Shown piece after piece: positions 43,830 to 52,639 of a stretch of 64,000 nucleotides of DNA. The notes under the pieces are model-generated. The model ran no database searches and was not told the origin of the DNA. It saw only the letters and a program-made list of their open reading frames with translations. Position 1 is the first letter of the stretch; each line of letters begins with the position of its first letter. This stretch comes from Synechococcales cyanobacterium C42_A2020_086 (GTDB lineage: Bacteria > Cyanobacteriota > Cyanobacteriia > Elainellales > Elainellaceae): positions 310,001 through 374,000 of the forward strand of contig JACYLU010000001.1 in the NCBI GenBank assembly GCA_015272325.1, written 5' to 3'. The translations under genes and the position numbers were made by a program.

Positions 43830-44168
43830 ATGAAACTAACGCAGCTAAACCAACTGTCTGAGGAATCAGTCTCTCACAATCCCGCCATTAAAAAAAAGGT
43901 GATGCTGCGGACGGGCGATTTACCGCACCTCACCAATTTTTCCCAGGCTCGCTTTGCTCCGGGGCAAACTGCCGCTGGTCATGCCCATGCAGATATGTGT
44001 GAAGTGTTCTTTGTGGAAGCCGGCAGCGGCACCATCACCATTGATGATCAGGTGTATTGGCTAGAACCTGGCGTCTGTGTGGCCGTGGAACCAGGAGAAG
44101 TCCATGAAGTCTGCAATACCGGTTGCAGCGAGCTAGTGCTAACCTACTTTGGGCTGCGGGTGCCCTGA
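43830..44168 (+). CDS. small cupin-domain protein
   Basis: A 112-residue single cupin. Motif 1 is GHAHADMCEVFFVEAGSG (metal His-His-Glu) and motif 2 PGEVHEVCNTG. It is a small metal-binding barrel with no signal peptide. It lies 51 bp upstream of a cyclase-family hydrolase and probably forms a two-gene unit. Many such small cupins are isomerases or regulators of adjacent enzymes. The substrate is not known. Confidence 0.85.
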   Translation: MKLTQLNQLSEESVSHNPAIKKKVMLRTGDLPHLTNFSQARFAPGQTAAGHAHADMCEVFFVEAGSGTITIDDQVYWLEPGVCVAVEPGEVHEVCNTGCSELVLTYFGLRVP

Positions 44169-44219
44169 AGCTCCCCTCACTATCCCTAACGCCCATTCCG
44201 CCCATAGCACGCCTATGAG

Positions 44220-44936
44220 ATGCCGATGAGAGACACCACCGGAGGCCATTGGCGCATCGTGGATTTGACCCACCCGTTAACGACAACAATGCCGCGTTGG
44301 GTGGATGATCCGGCAATCGAGATTCAACCCTGGGCCCGCTACGACCAGCACGGTTATTTCATCCAGCAGCTCACCCTTGGCGAACACACTGGAACCCACT
44401 GGGCTACGCCCAACACTTTGATTGCCGGAGGTCGCAGCGCTGAGCAGTTTAACGCCCAAGAGCTAGTCATGCCAGCGGTCGTAATTGACGTGCGGACTCA
44501 AGCTAGTCACAATCCCGATTACCGACTGTCTCTCGACGATCTTTGCTGTTGGGAGTCCGAGCACGGTCCAATCCCCGCTCAAAGTCTAGTGATTTTATTT
44601 ACCGGCTGGCAGAACCGCTGGAATGATCCGGCTGCTTTCTTGAACGCTGACGCCACTGGCACCTATCATTTTCCTGGCTTTGCAGCAGACGCTGTCCGGT
44701 TTTTAGTCACAGAACGGCACATTGTCGGCTTAGGCACTGATACCCACGGAGCTGACCCTGGGAATGATCAAGACTATGGGGCAAGTACAGCCATCTATCA
44801 AGCCGACGGCATGGTTTTAGAGTGTCTTGCTGGGTTGGATCAATTGCCGCCCCAAGGCGCAATGCTAATTGTAGGTGGCTTACCCATTCAGGGTGGTTCT
44901 GGTAGCCCCGCTCGCGTGATCGCGCTCATTCCCTGA
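44220..44936 (+). CDS. cyclase family protein (kynurenine-formamidase-like metal hydrolase)
   Basis: A 238-residue metal-dependent hydrolase of the Cyclase (PF04199) family. The metal motif is GEHTGTHWATPNTL (family HxGTHxDxP; here the Asp is Ala, in WATP). VLFTGW-type context appears as SLVILFTGWQNRW, and GLGTDTHGADPG gives the further His/Asp contacts. KynB-like members hydrolyse N-formylkynurenine; others act on different amide or cyclic substrates. The change at the Asp position may alter metal binding. The upstream cupin (51 bp) may be cotranscribed. The start at ATG 44220 gives MPMRDTTGGHW. Confidence 0.85.
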   Translation: MPMRDTTGGHWRIVDLTHPLTTTMPRWVDDPAIEIQPWARYDQHGYFIQQLTLGEHTGTHWATPNTLIAGGRSAEQFNAQELVMPAVVIDVRTQASHNPDYRLSLDDLCCWESEHGPIPAQSLVILFTGWQNRWNDPAAFLNADATGTYHFPGFAADAVRFLVTERHIVGLGTDTHGADPGNDQDYGASTAIYQADGMVLECLAGLDQLPPQGAMLIVGGLPIQGGSGSPARVIALIP

Positions 44937-44986
44937 GTCCCCTTCTACTTTCTCTTTGTCTCTCTAGTTAGTCTGGATTTCTTGGT

Positions 44987-45502
44987 ATGCAGACGTTGCT
45001 TCGTTTTCTTGTCCTGGCAGTGGTGCTAGGGCTGCATTCTATGCCGGTTGCTGCCCATGAAGGCTACGCTCGAACGTTGCGACGGCAGCGTCCCACAAAT
45101 GAGCACTCCTCTGGGGATGCACCTGCCGAGTTTATGAGCGGGACACTGGGAGTGTGTCGGCTCTATAACCTGTCGGGCTATCAGGTGATCGATGCCTCAG
45201 GGCAGCTTGTTCCCCTCGGCGAATACTGTGCTCAGCGTCGCAACTGGGTGGCCGTAGAAGACGGGAAATTCTGGCAGGCGTTTCGGGAAGCAGCCAGCGA
45301 CGAAGTGATTGCCTTCACGCGCACCCTCAGCCGGGAGTCCGTGTATGCCTACGGCACTGCGATCTGTCCGTTTTTGCAGGAGGGTGGCACCGTGCAAGCG
45401 CTGCGACAAATCCACCGCGACCAGCAATTACCTGCCGCATTTGAAGAGGCAATCCTGACGGCGGCGATTGCCACCTATTGTCCGCGACTGCGGCAGCGCT
45501 AG
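44987..45502 (+). CDS. secreted hypothetical protein with paired cysteines
   Basis: A 171-residue protein with a signal peptide (residues 1-23; LLRFLVLAVVLGLHSMPVAA, cut before HEGYART). The mature part has four cysteines (CRLYNL, GEYCAQR, AICPFL, TYCPRL), likely two disulfides in the periplasm, and is otherwise helical. No family was recognised. It is convergent with the Crp/Fnr gene. Confidence 0.7.
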   Translation: MQTLLRFLVLAVVLGLHSMPVAAHEGYARTLRRQRPTNEHSSGDAPAEFMSGTLGVCRLYNLSGYQVIDASGQLVPLGEYCAQRRNWVAVEDGKFWQAFREAASDEVIAFTRTLSRESVYAYGTAICPFLQEGGTVQALRQIHRDQQLPAAFEEAILTAAIATYCPRLRQR

Positions 45503-45518
45503 CCTACCAACCTATTGG

Positions 45519-46220
45519 CTAAACCAGCAACCGTTCCAATGCCTCCACATTCGGGATGCACAGGGTATCTCGCTCGCGTTGAATCAAGCCTTTTTTCTCG
45601 AGCTTGCTGAGGACTCGCGTCACCGTTTCCCGCGCCAGTCCACTGAGGCTGCTCAGTTCTCGATGCGGCAAATTGGGAATTTCGATGCCGTCAGCGCCAG
45701 GTTGCCCTTGCCCATCGGCAAGAAACAGCAAAATATCGGCCACTCGCGACAGACTATCCGACTCACGCAGTCGCAACCGCCGATTCACCTGCCGTAGCCG
45801 TCTCGCCATGAGCTGCGCTAAGCGAATCCCAGCCTTTGGCTCTGTATTCAGCAGTTGCACAAAGTCCTGCGCTGGCATGTTGCCAATCACGGTCGGCACC
45901 AGCGTAATCACGTCTGTGGAGCGTGGCACTTCGTCGAGGGGAGCCATTTCGCCAAACAGCTCTCCTTTGCCCAATATATTCAGGGTGACTTCCTTCCCAT
46001 CCAGGTTGTAGGTGCGAATCTTCACCCACCCTTCCAAAATGAAGTAAACAGAGCTGCCCCAGTCATTTTCCAGCAGCAGCACCTGATTGGGTGGATGGTT
46101 GCGAATCACCACATGAGTCAGTGCTTTTTCAACGGTGTCCTCTGGCAATCCGTTAAAAAAAGCAGTGGAGCGAATTAGGCTAGTATCACGAGTCTCGCGA
46201 GGGATGTACCGTTCCGGCAT
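45519..46220 (-). CDS. Crp/Fnr-family transcription regulator
   Basis: A 233-residue regulator. The cyclic-nucleotide-binding-type domain (about 20-140) has VLLLENDWGSSVYFILEGWVKI and LGKGELFGEMAPLDEVPRST, the phosphate-binding-cassette position. The Crp HTH (about 160-230) has REISSLSGLARETVTRVLSKLEKKG in the form HRELSSLSGLARETVTRVL. No Fe-S cysteine cluster is present. It is a different subgroup from NtcA. The start at ATG 46220 (MPERYIPRETRD) is preferred because AGGA precedes it; ATG 46259 would add 13 residues. Confidence 0.9.
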   Translation of the reverse strand: MPERYIPRETRDTSLIRSTAFFNGLPEDTVEKALTHVVIRNHPPNQVLLLENDWGSSVYFILEGWVKIRTYNLDGKEVTLNILGKGELFGEMAPLDEVPRSTDVITLVPTVIGNMPAQDFVQLLNTEPKAGIRLAQLMARRLRQVNRRLRLRESDSLSRVADILLFLADGQGQPGADGIEIPNLPHRELSSLSGLARETVTRVLSKLEKKGLIQRERDTLCIPNVEALERLLV

Positions 46221-46544
46221 GGAATCCTGGAATGACAACAGTAGATAGGCAGACAACAAGGCATCATACGCAACAGGGAAGGGACATCATCCAGCGTAGC
46301 TGATTTTTCTCGCATCTAAACGAATTAATTGAGCCGGGTTGACTACAGCTCTAGCCTGTAACTGCTCCAGCTCCAATCAACAAACCCACCGCGATCATAG
46401 CCTAGACTGATGATTGAGCGGTTGCTCCTACTGACTAGGGCCGCTCTTCTGCCCCCGGAAATGAATGGTTTCAGGTCTCCACGATTTCCTGTTGCTTGAT
46501 ACCTGTTGCTTGATATCGGACCTCTGCTGCCTGATCTGCCGCAG
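46221..46544. other. gene-free stretch
   Basis: About 320 bp between the Crp/Fnr start and the end of the pentapeptide gene. It includes a short direct repeat (acctgttgcttgat twice near 46489-46513). No gene or terminator seen. Confidence 0.5.
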
Positions 46545-46979
46545 CTAATCTCCGCCCACGCTGATGGGGGTTCCTACAATCTCGGCGTCAGTCAAGGTGA
46601 GATTCTGCATCTCGGCTCCCGAAACATCCGCGAAATAGATGCGGGCCCGAGTGAGGTTAGTGCCGTTCAGGTTCGTCTCATTCAAGCTGGCGTTCGTCAA
46701 GAAGGCTTCGGTTAAGTCTGCGCCTTCTAGGTTGGCTCCAGTCAAATCTGCACCTTCTAGATTGATACCGGTTAAGTTGGCTCCCTGCAAATCAGCATTG
46801 CGGAGGTCAGCGCCAATTAAATGCATACCGCTGAGGTCGGCTCCACTGAGGTCACAGCCAGCACAAGCGCGAGTGTCGAGCAGGCGCTGCACATGTTCAG
46901 GATTCTCCGCCCGAACAGGGGAAGCGACCACCAAAGCCGGTATCAGGACGAGGGTTGCCAAACGTTGGAGTTTCATCAT
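46545..46979 (-). CDS. secreted pentapeptide-repeat protein
   Basis: A 144-residue protein with a signal peptide (residues 1-25; LATLVLIPALVVASPVRA) and a cap with the cysteine pair ACAGCDL. A run of about 16 pentapeptide units follows (ADLSGMHLIGADLRNADLQG and continuing to the C-terminus). It is a small right-handed beta-helix in the periplasm or lumen. The cap is the same as in the protein at 41402-42199 (CPGCDL), so they are paralogues. Function unknown. The DNA upstream holds 14-bp tandem repeats. Confidence 0.85.
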   Translation of the reverse strand: MMKLQRLATLVLIPALVVASPVRAENPEHVQRLLDTRACAGCDLSGADLSGMHLIGADLRNADLQGANLTGINLEGADLTGANLEGADLTEAFLTNASLNETNLNGTNLTRARIYFADVSGAEMQNLTLTDAEIVGTPISVGGD

Positions 46980-47452
46980 CGTGTCCTCCCAGAAATCTAA
47001 TCAACGTAGTCACTTCAACACAGCCACTTCAACACAGCCACTTCAACACAGTCGCTTCAACGCAATCGCTAACGTTGTCCAAACCTGCCGTTCAGTTGCT
47101 TGAACGATTAGCGTTGGAATGCATGGCATCCCATATAGATCCACTGCCTAACATCGGCATTCCGGTAACAGGGAAAACTTGCTGCAGATCGAGGCTATGG
47201 TGCGCAGCCCACGGCGGCAGATAGGGATGTTACTCCTCGAGGGGTGAGCCAGTGGCTAAAGCTGTCAAATCTGTTCAGGAATCGCCAATGCATCACCTAC
47301 CTATAGCGTAGGGCGAGCTACCCCGATGAACCTCATCCTTTCGCATGACTTAATGAATCCGACGTGCGAATGAGAAACGGGTCAGGCGGCGAACCAGCAT
47401 ATCGAGTGTAAAGCAGCCGGCTACGGGTCGATGGTCAACCAGTAAGCCCGCC
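46980..47452. other. gene-free stretch with a tandem repeat
   Basis: About 470 bp. The left end contains four 14-bp tandem units (listed separately). The remainder shows no gene. Two short minus-strand frames were not convincing. Confidence 0.55.
47009..47064. repeat. 14-bp tandem repeat (4 units)
   Basis: Units gtcacttcaacaca, gccacttcaacaca, gccacttcaacaca and gtcgcttcaacgca, at 47009-47064. The block starts about 30 bp upstream of the pentapeptide gene start, so it lies in its 5' leader or promoter. Confidence 0.92.
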
Positions 47453-48856
47453 TCAGAGATGTTGGACGACGTATTGCAAGATGCCACGCGCGATCGCAGC
47501 AGCCATGCGCTGGCGGAAGGCCGGATCAGCCAGCAGGGCAGCGTCTTCTCGCCCGGTCACGAAACCTACTTCTACAAGGGCAGCCGGCATTCGAGTGCGG
47601 CGCAGAACGTAGAAGCGGGCCTCTTTCACGCCCCGGTTATTCATGTTGGTGGCTTCTAACATGCTGTTTTGAATGGCTTCAGCCAAGGTGCGTCCAGCAA
47701 CCGAGCTATAGTAATAGGTTTCGACGCCGTTCACATCGGGACGGCTCATACTGATGGCGTTGGCGTGGATGCTGACAAAAATATTGGCATTGGCGCGGTT
47801 AGCCACCTGAACGCGCGGCTCCAGATCAATTTCGCGGTCGTCGCGTCGCGTGAGCAGCACCCTTGCGCCCTGCCGCTCTAGCAGCTCAGCCACCTGCAAA
47901 CTGATATCCAAAACAATCTCTTTCTCATAGATATTGCCAATGCCAACCGCTCCTGGATCGCGGCCGCCATGCCCCGGATCAATCGTGATCAGCACGCGCC
48001 GGTCGGCTACATTCGGCAAGTTGTCGAGATCGGGCAAGGTGCTCACCGGGGGCGTAGCGGGTTGGGTGAGTCGTCGCAGCGGGCGGCCAACAAGAGTCAA
48101 CGTAAGAGCCTGCTGCTCGGGGGCGCTCACCGGACCAATCTGCACCCCAGCCGCCGGCTGCACTGCCACCACCACGGTTTGATCATCCTGCCGCAACCGC
48201 AACTGCAGCAGCGAACCGTTTGCAGGCAGAGTTGGTGAGCTGAGACCAGCCGCTAGCTGCGCTTCTGGGATGCGAATTTGGTACGTAGCGGTGGATCGAT
48301 CCCAGCCGCTGCTGTAATCGGTAATGGCGCGATTGGCACGAATCACCACCTGCCTGCCGTCTTCCGATAACTCAACAGCGTCGATACGGGTCAACTCAGC
48401 CTCTGGAGCCGGCACCGAAATGACCACATCCGACTCGGACGGGCGGGTGCGGCGCGTAATTCGCTGGGGCGTTGGCAACTGCACAACCCAGGTGGTGGGA
48501 TTGCTGCCCTGAACGCGCACCTGCTGCGGGTCGATTGTATAGTCATCTTCGAGTTCAATGGTGATGCGAGTTAGGTCATCTTCTAGCTCGCGAATCTCGA
48601 TGCGGCGGATCGACCCCTCCCCCGATTCCCGAATACGAGAGCGCTGGAAACTTGTGCCCGGCAGGTCAATTATCAGCCGGGTTGGGTCGCCCACAAGCTG
48701 TACGCGCGGCTGCACCGGTTCATCGGTGCTGAAGGTGAGCTGATTTTGGGTTTCATTGAATTGCCAAGATTGCAGTTGGGTGGCGTTTGCGGGAATAGCC
48801 AAGCACAACCCGCTGAGGATGCTCAGTAACCCAGACGGTAACCAGTCATTTTTCAC
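47453..48856 (-). CDS. amiC: N-acetylmuramoyl-L-alanine amidase with AMIN domains
   Basis: Cleaves the amide between muramic acid and the stem peptide during cell division or septal-junction formation. The 467 residues have a signal peptide (1-25; SILSGLCLAIPANA). Two AMIN-type domains follow (about 30-130 and 150-260; LQSWQFNETQNQLTFSTDEP, LIIDLPG). The catalytic Amidase_3 domain (about 285-467) has the zinc/catalytic motifs TIDPGHGGRDPGA, NIYEKEIVLDIS, VSIHANA and AALVEVGFVT. All zinc ligands and the catalytic glutamate are intact. Length and architecture match cyanobacterial AmiC. The ATG at 48856 is clear. Confidence 0.93.
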   Translation of the reverse strand: MKNDWLPSGLLSILSGLCLAIPANATQLQSWQFNETQNQLTFSTDEPVQPRVQLVGDPTRLIIDLPGTSFQRSRIRESGEGSIRRIEIRELEDDLTRITIELEDDYTIDPQQVRVQGSNPTTWVVQLPTPQRITRRTRPSESDVVISVPAPEAELTRIDAVELSEDGRQVVIRANRAITDYSSGWDRSTATYQIRIPEAQLAAGLSSPTLPANGSLLQLRLRQDDQTVVVAVQPAAGVQIGPVSAPEQQALTLTLVGRPLRRLTQPATPPVSTLPDLDNLPNVADRRVLITIDPGHGGRDPGAVGIGNIYEKEIVLDISLQVAELLERQGARVLLTRRDDREIDLEPRVQVANRANANIFVSIHANAISMSRPDVNGVETYYYSSVAGRTLAEAIQNSMLEATNMNNRGVKEARFYVLRRTRMPAALVEVGFVTGREDAALLADPAFRQRMAAAIARGILQYVVQHL

Positions 48857-49046
48857 AGTAAAGGATGCTCCTCAACGTCATCGAGGGAACAGTGGAAATA
48901 CGGATATGCCCAGAAGTGGGAGGCTAACCATTGCCGCAGTTCAATTCAAGCCGTGATGCAACCGCACAAAAACTGAGGTCCTAAGTTCCCATCGCACAAG
49001 CAGCTCTCGGACAGGAACCAAGACCAGGCAACGGACAGGTGAACGC

Positions 49047-49166
49047 CTATTCGCATCCACAATACCAGAGAATGTGATCTCGATAGCCGCGCCCCATCAG
49101 ATCTTCTAAACTCAACACGGTATGAACCACGCCAGTAAAAAGCAACACAGGCGAATGCTGAGCCAT
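49047..49166 (-). CDS. 39-residue small ORF
   Basis: ATG at 49166, stop TAG at 49047-49049. It encodes MAQHSPVLLFTGVVHTVLSL, EDLMGRGYRDHI and LWYCGCE. AAGGAA lies about ten bases upstream. The sequence is amphipathic, with a CxC pair at the end. It looks more like a real small protein than noise, but I do not know a family. A longer frame in another phase (48946-49191) overlaps it and is a weaker choice. Confidence 0.4.
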   Translation of the reverse strand: MAQHSPVLLFTGVVHTVLSLEDLMGRGYRDHILWYCGCE

Positions 49167-49339
49167 TGTACACGATTCCTTGGACGGTCAATGGAATCTG
49201 AGAGAGATCGATACCCTAGACGGCGCTACTGGAGCAGATCCCTTGGTTTAGGGCAAAGAGCGACCATGATGCTAGCGAACGGATGCTAGAGAAGAACGCT
49301 AGAAAAGGCTATGCCGTGATTGCTGCTAATCGATGGCGT

Positions 49340-50041
49340 TTAAGGCAGCAGTCCTAGCGCAATTTCGGTCATGGCGTTCAGCGAGGTTTGGCGCTCATCG
49401 GGGCTGAGGTAGTTTCCAGTCACTAGCTCATCGGAGATTGTCAGCAGCGTTAGCGCCTGCACGCCATGCTTAGCAGCCACGGTGTAGAGTCCTGCGGTTT
49501 CCATTTCCACGCAGAGTACGCCAAAGGTAGCCCACAATCGCCAAAAGTCGGGGTCGTCTTGATAAAATTCATCGCTGCTGAGGACGTTGCCGGCTCGAAT
49601 TGCAATGCCCTTGGATTGGGCGACTGCAACCGCCTGCTGCAACAAGGTAAAACTGGCAGTCGGTGCAAAGCTAGCTGACCGAAAGCGCACTAGATTAATG
49701 GCAGAATCCGTAGAGGCTGCCAGAGCGATCACCACTTCCCGCAGCCGCAAGTCTGGCTGCAAAGAGCCGGCTGAACCAACACGAATCAAATTTTTGACGC
49801 CAAAGTTTTGAATCAGCTCGTTGGCGTAGATGCAGATCGAGGGAATGCCCATGCCGGTTCCTTGTACCGAGACTCGTTTGCCCCGGTAATAGCCGGTGAA
49901 GCCCAGCATATTGCGAACTCGGTTATAAAGCACAGCATTTTCCAGAAAATGCTCAGCAATGGATTGGGCGCGCAGCGGGTCGCCAGGCAGCAGCACGGTT
50001 TCAGCAATATCGCCAGGTTGGGCGTTGATGTGGATCGTCAT
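49340..50041 (-). CDS. deoD: purine-nucleoside phosphorylase (DeoD type)
   Basis: Splits purine (deoxy)nucleosides with phosphate into base and (deoxy)ribose-1-phosphate. The 233 residues are of the hexameric family. Features: [22 protein letters not shown] at the start, [18 protein letters not shown] (nucleoside-binding Met-Glu) and [11 protein letters not shown] (with the catalytic aspartate position of DeoD). It follows deoC after 84 bp on the same strand. Deoxyribose-1-phosphate made here would, after isomerisation, be cut by DeoC. Confidence 0.95.
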   Translation of the reverse strand: MTIHINAQPGDIAETVLLPGDPLRAQSIAEHFLENAVLYNRVRNMLGFTGYYRGKRVSVQGTGMGIPSICIYANELIQNFGVKNLIRVGSAGSLQPDLRLREVVIALAASTDSAINLVRFRSASFAPTASFTLLQQAVAVAQSKGIAIRAGNVLSSDEFYQDDPDFWRLWATFGVLCVEMETAGLYTVAAKHGVQALTLLTISDELVTGNYLSPDERQTSLNAMTEIALGLLP

Positions 50042-50125
50042 GCCCCTGCTCCTTGTGTCGTTTGCAAAGGGTGTCTACCTATAGTGCCGGAATGAACAGG
50101 GCCTAGATTATTGCAAATAGGAATG

Positions 50126-50809
50126 CTAATCGCTACGACCCGAATCAGCAGCACTGCCATTGGTCACAAGCATGACGCCGGAACTGGTTCCCAGTCGCGT
50201 AGCCCCTGCCTCAATGAGCCGCAGCGCCGTGGCTCGATCTTTGATGCCGCCGCTCGCCTTGACCTGCGCCCGGTTGCCCACCACCTGCTTCATGAGCGCC
50301 ACATCCGCCACAGTTGCCCCTGCGGTACCGAAGCCAGTCGAGGTTTTAACAAAGTCTGCCCCCGCTGCCACTGCCAATTCGCAGGCATTGCGCTTTTCGG
50401 ATTCCGTGAGATAACAAGTTTCCAGAATCACCTTGAGCAGTCCATCCCCCATTGCTTGCTTGACTGCTCGGATCTCGTCCGCGACCGCATCGAACGCACC
50501 TGCCTTCAGCCAACCGAGGTTCAGCACTAGGTCAAGTTCGCTAGCTCCATCTTGAAGGCACTGCTGCGCCTCAAAGATTTTGGCAGCGGTTGCCATTCCC
50601 CCCAGCGGGAACCCAACCACCGCCGCAACCTGGACGGGTGTATTTGCCACCTGCTGCCGTGCCAACGCCACATAGCAACCGTTGACGCAGACCGCATGAA
50701 ACTGATACTGGATGGCTTCTCGGCAGAGCTGCTGAATCTCGATGGGCGTTGCTGTTGGTTTGAGCAGCGTATGGTCAATATAAAAAGCAATGTCGGCATT
50801 GAGACTCAT
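50126..50809 (-). CDS. deoC: deoxyribose-phosphate aldolase
   Basis: Cleaves 2-deoxyribose-5-phosphate to acetaldehyde and glyceraldehyde-3-phosphate through a lysine Schiff base. The 227 residues have YIDHTLLKPTATP, FPLGGM, LKVILETCYLT, ADFVKTSTGFGTAGAT (Schiff-base lysine) and VKASGGI. The start is set at ATG 50809 (MSLNADIAFYIDHTLLKP), 28 bp after mntB. ATG 50827 would add six residues; the frame up to 50944 is unlikely. It lies in the minus-strand block mntA-mntB-deoC-deoD. Confidence 0.94.
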   Translation of the reverse strand: MSLNADIAFYIDHTLLKPTATPIEIQQLCREAIQYQFHAVCVNGCYVALARQQVANTPVQVAAVVGFPLGGMATAAKIFEAQQCLQDGASELDLVLNLGWLKAGAFDAVADEIRAVKQAMGDGLLKVILETCYLTESEKRNACELAVAAGADFVKTSTGFGTAGATVADVALMKQVVGNRAQVKASGGIKDRATALRLIEAGATRLGTSSGVMLVTNGSAADSGRSD

Positions 50810-50837
50810 ACTCAGACCCAGACTCATACAGTGTGAG

Positions 50838-51701
50838 CTAACGAAGCGACGGCGCAACCCAGTGCCTATAGAACCGTGCCAGCAGCCCGTACTCGGGGCT
50901 AAACAGCAGTGCCAGGAAAAACAGTCCTGAGGCAACCATAACAATCGCCGGACCAGAAGGTAGGTTGAAATAATAGCTGAGATACATGCCGCTCATGCTG
51001 GAAAGAACACCCAAGCCAGCACCCACAATCATCACCTGATGAAACCGAGGCACTAACAGGTAGGCTGTAGCCGCTGGCGTGATCAGCAGCGATAGCACCA
51101 GAATAACGCCCACGGTTTTCATGCTCGCCACCACCGTTAACGCCACTAAAATCATTAATCCGGCATTGAACGCGGCCGTTGGCAACCCCGCAGCCTGAGC
51201 ACCTAGGGGATCAAAACAGTAAAATAGGAGTTCTTTGTATAGTGCGAGGATTGCAATCAGAATCAGAACAGTGATGATCGCTATATCTCGAACTTCTGTT
51301 GCCGTCACACCCAGAATATTGCCAAACAAAAAATGATTTAAATCAATCTTGTTCTCTCGCTGAACTAAAGTAATTAACGCAATTCCCACCGCAAAAAAGG
51401 CTGAAAACACAATGCCCATTGCCGCATCTTCTTTAATCGGCGAGCGCGTGTGGATCCAACCAATTAATATGGCGCTAAGGATGCCCGCCACAAATGCACC
51501 GAAATAAATATTTACTCCTAGGATGAATGCGATGGCTAATCCAGGAAGCAACGAATGGCTGATGGCATCACCCAACAGAGATAATCGCCGCACCAGCAAA
51601 TAACTGCCCACTACAGCACAGAGAATTCCTACCAAAACGGCAGCAGCTAGCGACCGCTGCATGAAACCATACTGCAACGGTTCGATCAGGATCTCTAGCA
51701 T
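50838..51701 (-). CDS. mntB: Mn/Zn-type ABC transporter permease (ABC-3 family)
   Basis: A 287-residue inner-membrane permease with about eight hydrophobic helices. Family features are VLVGILCAVVGSYLLVRRLSLLGDAISHSLLPG near the N-terminus and LITPAATAYLL with the ABC-3 pattern. It transports manganese or zinc with the ATPase of the next gene. Family members include cyanobacterial MntB and ZnuB; the metal cannot be read from the permease alone, so the symbol is provisional. It ends 28 bp before deoC. The substrate-binding protein (mntC type) is not next to it. Confidence 0.85.
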   Translation of the reverse strand: MLEILIEPLQYGFMQRSLAAAVLVGILCAVVGSYLLVRRLSLLGDAISHSLLPGLAIAFILGVNIYFGAFVAGILSAILIGWIHTRSPIKEDAAMGIVFSAFFAVGIALITLVQRENKIDLNHFLFGNILGVTATEVRDIAIITVLILIAILALYKELLFYCFDPLGAQAAGLPTAAFNAGLMILVALTVVASMKTVGVILVLSLLITPAATAYLLVPRFHQVMIVGAGLGVLSSMSGMYLSYYFNLPSGPAIVMVASGLFFLALLFSPEYGLLARFYRHWVAPSLR

Positions 51702-51725
51702 GGTGCTGCTCCATCAGGGGTCATG

Positions 51726-52508
51726 CTAGGCTGCCTCCTGTGCGTAGAAATTGACGTAGCCTCCGTAAGCGCGAGTCATGTGATCGAGGGTCAGAACCTG
51801 TGATCGGCTCCCGACTGCAATCAGCTCCCGATTCAGCAGCACAAGCTGATCAAAATTAGCAATTGATTCTCCTAAGTCATGGTTGACGACAAAGATCGTT
51901 TTGCCGGTGCTAGCTAGCTCGCGGAAGATACTGAACAAAATAGTTTCGGTTTTTTGATCGACTCCCACAAAGGGTTCGTCAAAGCAGAAAATCTCAGCTT
52001 CTTGAGCAATTGCCCGTGCCAGGAACACTCGCTGCTGCTGTCCGCCCGAGAGCTGACCAATGCGGCGATTGCGATGAGCTGCCATCCCGACCCGTTCTAG
52101 GGCCTCGGCAGCAATGTAGCGGCTACGGGCCGAAAACCGATGCAGATAGCCAGCTTGGCGTACGCGACCCATCAACACCACATCCCACACGGTCGCTGGA
52201 AACGTCCAGTCGATTTGGGAGCGCTGTGGTACGTAGGCCACCTGAGCCAACTGCTCGGCCAGCGGCCGATCGCCGTATAGCACCGACCCCGACGCCGGAA
52301 CTAGCCCCAGCATGGCTTTAATCAAGGTACTCTTACCGGCTCCATTAGGTCCAAAAATGCCAATAAGCTGTCCGGGTGCCACCGTAAAGCTGATGTCTCG
52401 CAATGCTTGCACCGAACCGTAGGAGACGTCAAGATGCCGAACAGTAACCGCAGCCTGATCCGTCAAGGAACGATGCCATCGAGCTGAGGGGGGGGTGATC
52501 CCATCCAT
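51726..52508 (-). CDS. mntA: Mn/Zn-type ABC transporter ATPase
   Basis: A 260-residue ATP-binding subunit. Walker A is GPNGAGKST, signature LSGGQQQRVFLARAIAQ, Walker B EIFCFDEPFVGVD and the H-loop VVNHDLGES. QRSQIDWTFPATVWDVVLMGR is typical of the metal-transport ATPases of the MntA/ZnuC group. The gene precedes mntB by 24 bp. The start ATG 52508 gives MDGITPPSARWH. Metal specificity is inferred by family only. Confidence 0.87.
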   Translation of the reverse strand: MDGITPPSARWHRSLTDQAAVTVRHLDVSYGSVQALRDISFTVAPGQLIGIFGPNGAGKSTLIKAMLGLVPASGSVLYGDRPLAEQLAQVAYVPQRSQIDWTFPATVWDVVLMGRVRQAGYLHRFSARSRYIAAEALERVGMAAHRNRRIGQLSGGQQQRVFLARAIAQEAEIFCFDEPFVGVDQKTETILFSIFRELASTGKTIFVVNHDLGESIANFDQLVLLNRELIAVGSRSQVLTLDHMTRAYGGYVNFYAQEAA

Positions 52509-52639
52509 AGATTGACTCCCAGAGCAGCGAAATAATGAAATGAATATGAAAACTTGGATCCAGCTTAGCTTAAAAAATGAAAGAAAAATGAATTAAAACC
52601 AATTTTCTATCGCTAGGCTGAGTTCGTCGCTGCATCTGT

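Noticed and set aside
45519..46220. NtcA assignment for the Crp/Fnr gene
   Set aside because: The recognition helix and flanking sequence are of another Crp/Fnr subgroup and do not match NtcA.
47009..47064. CRISPR-like array
   Set aside because: The four 14-bp units are directly adjacent with no spacers, so this is a simple tandem repeat.
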